From SZAS-18 sp031370675 (GTDB taxonomy: Bacteria; Verrucomicrobiota; Verrucomicrobiia; Chthoniobacterales; SZAS-18), in NCBI GenBank assembly GCA_031370675.1, contig JANMQT010000344.1:1-10021 (forward strand): 10,021 nucleotides of DNA, read 5' to 3'. The position numbers were made by a program, and so were the translations under genes. The notes beneath the pieces were generated by a model. That model was given only the letters and a program-made list of their open reading frames with translations, was not told where the DNA came from and ran no database searches. Positions 6,608 to 10,021 of this stretch are shown piece by piece; positions within the stretch are counted from its first letter, which is position 1, and each line of letters begins with the position of its first letter.

Positions 6608-7836
6608 GACGCGAGCAGCGGCCCGCTGGCCAGCCCGAAGGCCTCGTGTGCCACGTTGGCGGCGCGGGTGATCTCGGCCTCGTCGATGATCACGGCGATC
6701 TTGATTTCCGATGTCGAAATCATCCCGATGTTGATGCCGGCCTCGCCGAGGCAGGCGAAAAGTTTGGCGGCGACCCCGGAGTGCGAGCGCATGCCGATGC
6801 CCACCACACTCAGCTTGGCGCTGCCGCTTTTCGCGGTGAGACCGCGCGCGCCGATTTGCTTGACGACCGGCTCCAGCGTGGCCCGGGCTCGATCCAGATC
6901 GTCCTTGTTGAGCGTGAACGAAATGTCCGTCGCGCCGCTCTGCGAAACGTTTTGCACGATCACGTCGATAATGATGTTTGCCCGGTCGAGTGCGCCGAAA
7001 ACGGCGGCGGCGGTGCCGGGCCGGTCGGGGACGGCGTCGATCGTGACCTTGGCCTGGTTCTTCTCCACGCTCAAGCCGCGGATGACCACATTTTCCATGC
7101 TCATGGTTTCTTCAATCACGCGGGTGCCGGGAAGATTGTGGAAGCTGCTGCGCACCTCAAAGGGAACGCCAAATTTCTTGGCAAACTCAACGGAGCGCGA
7201 TTGCATCACCTTCGATCCGCTGCTCGCCATCTCAAGCATTTCCTCGTAGCTCAATTCATCCAGCTTCCGCGCGGACGGGACGAGTCGCGGGTCGCAGGTG
7301 TAGACGCCGTCCACATCTGTGTAAATCTGGCAAAGATCGGCCTCGAGGGCCGACGCAATCGCGATGGCGGTGAGATCCGAGCCGCCGCGCCCGAGCGTGG
7401 TGATCTGACCTTCCATTGTCTGGCCCTGAAACCCCGCGACGATCACAATCTGCCCGTCATCAAGGAAACGCTGCATTTCCGTCGGGGTAATGTTCGCGAT
7501 GCGCGCCTTGGTGTGCACGCCGTCCGTGACAATGCCGGCCTGCGCACCCGTCAGTGAAACGGCCCGCGCGCCGCCGGAATTGATCGCCATCGCCAGCAGA
7601 GCGATCGTCGTTTGCTCGCCCGTGGCCAGCAGCACGTCGAGTTCGCGCTCGGTCGGGCTCGCGGAGACTTCGCGCGCCAGTTGGATCAGGGAATCAGTCA
7701 CGCCACTCATCGCGGACACCACAATCACCACGCGGTCACCCGCGCGCTGCGTCGCGATCACGCGCTCGGCCACATGGCGGATCCGCTCGGGATTGCCGAC
7801 GCTCGTGCCGCCGAATTTTTGGACGATGAGGCTCAT
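6604..7836 (-). CDS. lysC: Aspartate kinase
   Basis: This 410-residue monofunctional aspartokinase phosphorylates L-aspartate, the first committed step to lysine, threonine, methionine and diaminopimelate. The kinase domain (1-240) begins KFGGTSVG (7-14), with TGEQ (72-75), SLTGAQAGI (94-102), GFQG (135-138), TTLGRGGSD (146-154) and YTDVDGVYTCDPR (172-184). Two ACT domains follow. The first, about 262-330, contains DRPGTAAAVF and the VQN effector loop (294-296). The second, about 341-405, contains GINIGMISTSEIKIAV. The layout matches the Lys/Thr-inhibited type with two C-terminal ACT domains, so feedback control by lysine and/or threonine is expected from the family. The ATG at 7836 begins the usual MSLIVQKFGG, so the start is secure. 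There is no homoserine dehydrogenase fusion. It lies 52 bp after trmL and overlaps the next gene by 4 bases. Confidence 0.97.
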   Translation of the reverse strand: MSLIVQKFGGTSVGNPERIRHVAERVIATQRAGDRVVIVVSAMSGVTDSLIQLAREVSASPTERELDVLLATGEQTTIALLAMAINSGGARAVSLTGAQAGIVTDGVHTKARIANITPTEMQRFLDDGQIVIVAGFQGQTMEGQITTLGRGGSDLTAIAIASALEADLCQIYTDVDGVYTCDPRLVPSARKLDELSYEEMLEMASSGSKVMQSRSVEFAKKFGVPFEVRSSFHNLPGTRVIEETMSMENVVIRGLSVEKNQAKVTIDAVPDRPGTAAAVFGALDRANIIIDVIVQNVSQSGATDISFTLNKDDLDRARATLEPVVKQIGARGLTAKSGSAKLSVVGIGMRSHSGVAAKLFACLGEAGINIGMISTSEIKIAVIIDEAEITRAANVAHEAFGLASGPLLAS

Positions 7837-7888
7837 CGGGAGAGCGGCGAGGAAAGCGAGGAAATCCGCCGGCGCAAGCGGAAGCGAG

Positions 7889-8341
7889 TCAAGAGGGTTG
7901 CTGTCGCCGGGCCTCGTAGAGCACGATGCCGACTGCGGTGGCGAGATTGAGGCTGCGCGCCTCGGGCGCCATCGGAATGTTCAACGCACGTTCCGGGTTT
8001 GCCGTGAGCAGCCGTTCCGGCAGTCCGCGCGTCTCGCGGCCAAAGACCAGGTAGTCGCCCGGCTCAAAGCGCTGGGCCAGGTAACTGCGGGACGATTTGG
8101 TTGTGAAAAAGAAGCAACGATCCGGCGCGAGGCACGCGGCCGCGAAGGCATCCCAATCCGGCCATTCGCGAAGCTTGAGGTGCGGCCAGTAATCAAGCCC
8201 GGCGCGCTTGAGTTCCCGGTCGTTGATCTGGAAGCCGAGCGGATGGACGAGGTGAAGGGTGGCGCCAGCGGCAACGCAAAGCCGGCCGATATTGCCCGTG
8301 TTCGGCGGGATCTCGGGTTCAACCAGCACGACGTGGAACAT
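7889..8341 (-). CDS. trmL: tRNA (cytidine(34)-2'-O)-methyltransferase, SPOUT/TrmL family
   Basis: This 150-residue protein, close to the length of E. coli TrmL, transfers a methyl group from SAM to the ribose of the wobble base of tRNA-Leu isoacceptors. It is a minimal SPOUT domain without an extra RNA-binding domain. The three motifs are intact: PEIPPNTGNIGRLC (9-22) with Asn14 and Arg20; FGRETRGLP (100-108) with Gly101 and Glu103; and IPM (122-124) followed by RSLNLATAVGIVLYEA (129-144), which builds the trefoil knot around SAM. The ATG at 8341 is the only sensible start and is directly followed by the first beta strand. It has no Shine-Dalgarno motif, and a terminator hairpin ends about 10 nt before it. 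The hairpin separates the gene from rpmA, so it may be expressed from read-through or from its own promoter. Confidence 0.95.
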   Translation of the reverse strand: MFHVVLVEPEIPPNTGNIGRLCVAAGATLHLVHPLGFQINDRELKRAGLDYWPHLKLREWPDWDAFAAACLAPDRCFFFTTKSSRSYLAQRFEPGDYLVFGRETRGLPERLLTANPERALNIPMAPEARSLNLATAVGIVLYEARRQQPS

Positions 8342-8351
8342 GCGGGCAGCG

Positions 8352-8377
8352 AAAAGCGCGGACGTTGCGGTCCGCGC
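8352..8377 (-). terminator. Intrinsic terminator after rpmA
   Basis: On the minus strand GCGCGGAC-CGCAAC-GTCCGCGC forms a perfect 8-bp GC-rich stem with a 6-nt loop and is followed at once by TTTTC. It lies 27 nt after the rpmA stop and ends 10 nt before the trmL start codon. The T-tract is short, so termination may be partial. Confidence 0.75.
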
Positions 8378-8404
8378 CTCACGAAAACAATCTGGCTTGG
8401 CGCC

Positions 8405-8656
8405 TTAAGCCACCAGCGCATCGACGTTGATGCGGCGACCGGCGCGGTCAAAACGCACCTTGCCCTCGATGAGCGCGAAGATGGTGTAATCCGTACCCAT
8501 GCCGACGCCTTTGCCGGCCTTGAACTTCTGGCCGCGCTGGCGAATGAGGATGTTGCCGGCGAGGACGTGCTCGCTGCCAAATTTCTTCACGCCGAGACGC
8601 TTGCTGACGCTGTCGCGTCCGTTTTTGACGCTGCCTTGACCTTTCTTGTGAGCCAT
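8405..8656 (-). CDS. rpmA: 50S ribosomal protein L27
   Basis: This 83-residue protein has standard bL27 length. The N-terminus MAHKKGQGSVKNGRDSVSKR carries the flexible basic tail that reaches toward the peptidyl transferase centre. It is followed by LGVKKFGSEHVLAGNILIRQ and a KAGKGVGMGTDYTIFAL segment, all typical. There is no Firmicutes-type cleaved extension before the tail. Position 7-8 reads Gln-Gly where many bacteria have Gly-Gly. The gene is 36 bp after rplU, the usual pairing, so the two are cotranscribed. The sequence before the ATG is pyrimidine-rich (CCCCCTCCCGCAT) and has no Shine-Dalgarno motif, which is notable for a highly expressed gene. A terminator hairpin follows. Confidence 0.98.
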   Translation of the reverse strand: MAHKKGQGSVKNGRDSVSKRLGVKKFGSEHVLAGNILIRQRGQKFKAGKGVGMGTDYTIFALIEGKVRFDRAGRRINVDALVA

Positions 8657-8692
8657 ATGCGGGAGGGGGTTGGAAGGTAAACGCGCTCGGGC

Positions 8693-9010
8693 TTACGCGC
8701 CGACGATGGACTGAATCTTCACGGTGGTGAGCTTGCGGCGGTGGCCGACTGAGCGGTGGTAACCCTTGCGGCGCTTGTACTTGAAGGCGAGCACCTTCTC
8801 GTCCTTAATCTGGCCAACCACTTCGCCCTCGACCTTCGCCCCGGTGAGGAACGGTGCGCCGGTGTTGACCTTGCCCCCGTCGGAAACCATGAGCACCTCG
8901 CTGAAAGTGGCCTTGTCGCCGACTTTCAGGTCGAGTTTCTCCACGTTGATTTGGTCGCCAGCCGAAACCTTGTATTGTTTGCCGCCGGTCTTGAGAATTG
9001 CGTAAGACAT
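8693..9010 (-). CDS. rplU: 50S ribosomal protein L21
   Basis: This 105-residue protein has normal bL21 length. It starts MSYAILKTGGKQYKVSAGD, has the VGDKATFSEVLM barrel strand, and ends in the basic 23S rRNA-binding region FKYKRRKGYHRSVGHRR and VKIQSI. It binds domain VI/II regions of 23S rRNA during early 50S assembly. It is the first gene of the minus-strand block rplU-rpmA-trmL-lysC-cyclo-ligase. It is the only gene in the window with a convincing Shine-Dalgarno sequence (GGAG, 8 nt before the ATG). Confidence 0.98.
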   Translation of the reverse strand: MSYAILKTGGKQYKVSAGDQINVEKLDLKVGDKATFSEVLMVSDGGKVNTGAPFLTGAKVEGEVVGQIKDEKVLAFKYKRRKGYHRSVGHRRKLTTVKIQSIVGA

Positions 9011-9018
9011 AAGTGTCG

Positions 9019-9022
9019 CTCC
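9019..9022 (-). promoter_or_regulatory. Shine-Dalgarno site of rplU
   Basis: GGAG on the minus strand lies 8 nt before the rplU ATG. It supports the chosen start and stands out because the other starts in the window lack such a motif. Confidence 0.6.
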
Positions 9023-9040
9023 AGGGTGAAAAGGGCCGGA

Positions 9041-9068
9041 AAACTAACCGGAAGCGGCCGCTTGGCAA
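9041..9068 (-). promoter_or_regulatory. Possible promoter for the rplU block
   Basis: On the minus strand TTGCCA (9068-9063, 5 of 6 to TTGACA) is followed after 16 bp by TAGTTT (9046-9041, only 3 of 6 to TATAAT). A start near 9034 would give a leader of roughly 24 nt carrying the GGAG site. The spacing is sensible but the -10 match is poor. Confidence 0.25.
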
Positions 9069-9129
9069 GTGATTCGCCAAAAAAACGAATTAGCTCGCCG
9101 GCCGGCCTTGCATCTCCCATCCTGCCGCC

Positions 9130-9564
9130 ATGTCCGCGCTTCCAAAGTGGGCCGCCCTCGTGAGTCTCGCATGCGCGTCGTTTGTCCGGGCCGCCAACCC
9201 TGAAATGGAGGCCAGCAAGCCCCCCGTGAAAGCCGAGATTATTGCCGTCATCGAAGGACAACTCGCCGCGTTTCGCGCCGGAGATTTCGGCAAGGCGTAC
9301 GCGTTCGCCTCTCAGCCTATCCGCGAGATGTTTCCGCTGGCCGAATTTCAAAACATGGTCAGCACCGCCTATCCGATCATCGCCGGATCGACCAAGGCCG
9401 ACTTCGGCATTTGCCTTGATAACGGCTATGAGGCCTCGGTCTTCGTTCGCATCCAGGGCAAGGACGGAAAGTCCAAGGAATACCAGTACGCCCTGACCCG
9501 CGAGCCGATCGGCTGGCGCATCACGGGCGTCACGGAACCCGAGGCCCGGGGATCGCGGGTGTAA
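9130..9564 (+). CDS. DUF4864 domain-containing exported protein
   Basis: This 144-residue protein has a Sec-type signal peptide: Lys6, a hydrophobic core AALVSLACASFV, and a likely cleavage after VRA (residues 19-21). The mature part is about 123 residues. Residues about 36-136 match the DUF4864 pattern: an opening helix VIEGQLAAFRAGDFGKAYAFAS (about 40-61, quoted in part as AFRAGDFGKAYAFAS), Ile-Arg-Glu then Phe68, FQNMV and a Tyr-Pro (81-82), a DGKSKEYQYAL strand and the closing GWRITGV (128-134). The family has an SnoaL/NTF2-like cone fold in appearance but no established function, and no catalytic residues can be named. The ATG at 9130 directly precedes the signal peptide. No ribosome binding site is visible. 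It is divergent from rplU and convergent with the right-edge gene, so it is probably a single-gene unit. Confidence 0.85.
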   Translation: MSALPKWAALVSLACASFVRAANPEMEASKPPVKAEIIAVIEGQLAAFRAGDFGKAYAFASQPIREMFPLAEFQNMVSTAYPIIAGSTKADFGICLDNGYEASVFVRIQGKDGKSKEYQYALTREPIGWRITGVTEPEARGSRV

Positions 9565-9599
9565 GCGCCGTCTTGCTGCTGGCGCCCACCGCCGCCACG

Positions 9600-10021
9600 C
9601 TACTTCTTGGGCGTTTTGACCGCGCTGCTTTTTGCCACCTGGAATTTCTTCATGTCTTCCGTGATCATCGGCACGTGATTCAGCAGCCTGACCGGCACGC
9701 CTTGATTCCGGGCGTCACCAAAATAGGCGGTCATCGAACTCGAGCCCGTCCGAGCCACGTAGACGCCGCCCACGATGACCGTGTTCGGATCCTTCGCCAT
9801 CCGAAAGGCGTTCACGGCTTGGTAGTACACTCCGCCGCCATCTTCACTGACCGCGACAAACTGGCCTGGAAGCATCACAAACGAGGTCGAAGATCCGAGG
9901 CCGGCGTTCACCGCACTCTTCATCCGGATGTAGTCCATCAGCACAAACTGCTCGATCTCCCGACCGTTAATCCTTGGGACCCCGTTGACCGCCGTGCGGC
10001 CCGGGCCAGCCTGGGCCAGAG
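9600..10021 (-). CDS. Hypothetical protein, 5' end outside window
   Basis: The minus-strand frame is open from the right edge (10021) to a TAG at 9600-9602, giving 139 visible complete codons; the start lies outside. A GTG at 9944 could serve as a start, but the frame upstream of it is open and reads as plausible protein (AVNGVPRINGREIEQFV), so the gene is treated as partial. The first visible residues, LAQAGPGR, look like the end of a signal peptide with an AQA cleavage site, which would make the protein exported and place its start just outside the window. The visible part has no membrane span. It contains GQFVAVSEDGGGVYYQAV, VIVGGVYVARTGSSS and a basic end AVKTPKK. I do not recognise the family. 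It converges on the DUF4864 gene with 35 bp between them. Confidence 0.65.
   Translation of the reverse strand, partial: LAQAGPGRTAVNGVPRINGREIEQFVLMDYIRMKSAVNAGLGSSTSFVMLPGQFVAVSEDGGGVYYQAVNAFRMAKDPNTVIVGGVYVARTGSSSMTAYFGDARNQGVPVRLLNHVPMITEDMKKFQVAKSSAVKTPKK

Larger units (their letters stand above)
9011..9129. other. Divergent spacer rplU/DUF4864 gene rich in palindromes
   Basis: This 119-bp spacer must hold start signals for both strands. It contains a direct repeat of CCGGAA (9036-9041 and 9048-9053), a perfect 12-bp palindrome AAGCGGCCGCTT (9052-9063), an inverted repeat TTGGC/GCCAA (9062-9066 and 9076-9080) followed by a run of A, and a perfect 10-bp palindrome GCCGGCCGGC (9097-9106). 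The cluster could be operator sites or simply GC-rich sequence. No protein or RNA gene fits. Confidence 0.4.

Noticed and set aside
7096..7104. Internal ATG codons (Met245, Met247) of lysC as a start for a separate regulatory ACT subunit, as in Bacillus subtilis
   Set aside because: Two Met codons are at the right place, but only a weak GAAGAA precedes them and nothing else supports internal initiation.
6074..7557. Long plus-strand open frames opposite the cyclo-ligase and lysC
   Set aside because: They mirror the codon bias of the real minus-strand genes and match no known protein pattern.
7490..8680. Long plus-strand open frame (396 codons) opposite lysC, trmL and rpmA
   Set aside because: It lies antisense to three well-recognised genes, has no recognisable domain, and such frames are common opposite high-GC genes.
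9565..9585. GCGCC/GGCGC hairpin as a terminator for the DUF4864 gene
   Set aside because: The stem is only 5 bp with an 11-nt loop and no T-tract follows on either strand.

Overview
The window is high-GC, tightly packed bacterial chromosome. Organism: I infer a Verrucomicrobia-like (Opitutales-type) bacterium from the mix of housekeeping genes, a prepilin with a very long Thr/Pro tail, a DUF2298 membrane protein, and the near absence of Shine-Dalgarno sequences. This placement is an impression from gene content, not a computed result, and I hold it with modest confidence.

Layout. (1) Positions 1-2163, minus strand: two adjacent genes with type IV prepilin N-termini. The downstream one ends in a Thr/Pro-rich tail of about 130 residues that runs off the left edge and is encoded by a GGCGTC-rich tandem repeat with a 54-bp period. 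(2) 2164-2510: a 347-bp divergent intergenic region. (3) 2511-6039, plus strand: a two-gene unit made of a DUF2298 ('YYY' family) polytopic membrane protein and a fused HAD phosphatase-UbiA prenyltransferase like decaprenyl-phosphate phosphoribosyltransferases. (4) 6041-9010, minus strand: rplU, rpmA, trmL, lysC and a 5-formyltetrahydrofolate cyclo-ligase, with a clear intrinsic terminator hairpin between rpmA and trmL. (5) 9130-9564, plus strand: a small exported DUF4864 protein. (6) 9600-10021, minus strand: the 3' part of an unrecognised gene that enters from the right.

How the parts may work together. The minus-strand block is core metabolism and translation: two 50S proteins, a tRNA wobble 2'-O-methyltransferase, the first enzyme of the aspartate family of amino acids, and a folate salvage enzyme. 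The more interesting part is the left half. A UbiA/HAD fusion that could make a polyprenyl-linked pentose sits directly after a multi-membrane-span protein of a family with glycosyltransferase-C-like architecture. Both are divergent from a prepilin whose Thr/Pro tail looks like a possible O-glycosylation target. A dedicated lipid-linked-sugar system acting on a pseudopilin or on the envelope is a hypothesis, not something the sequence proves.
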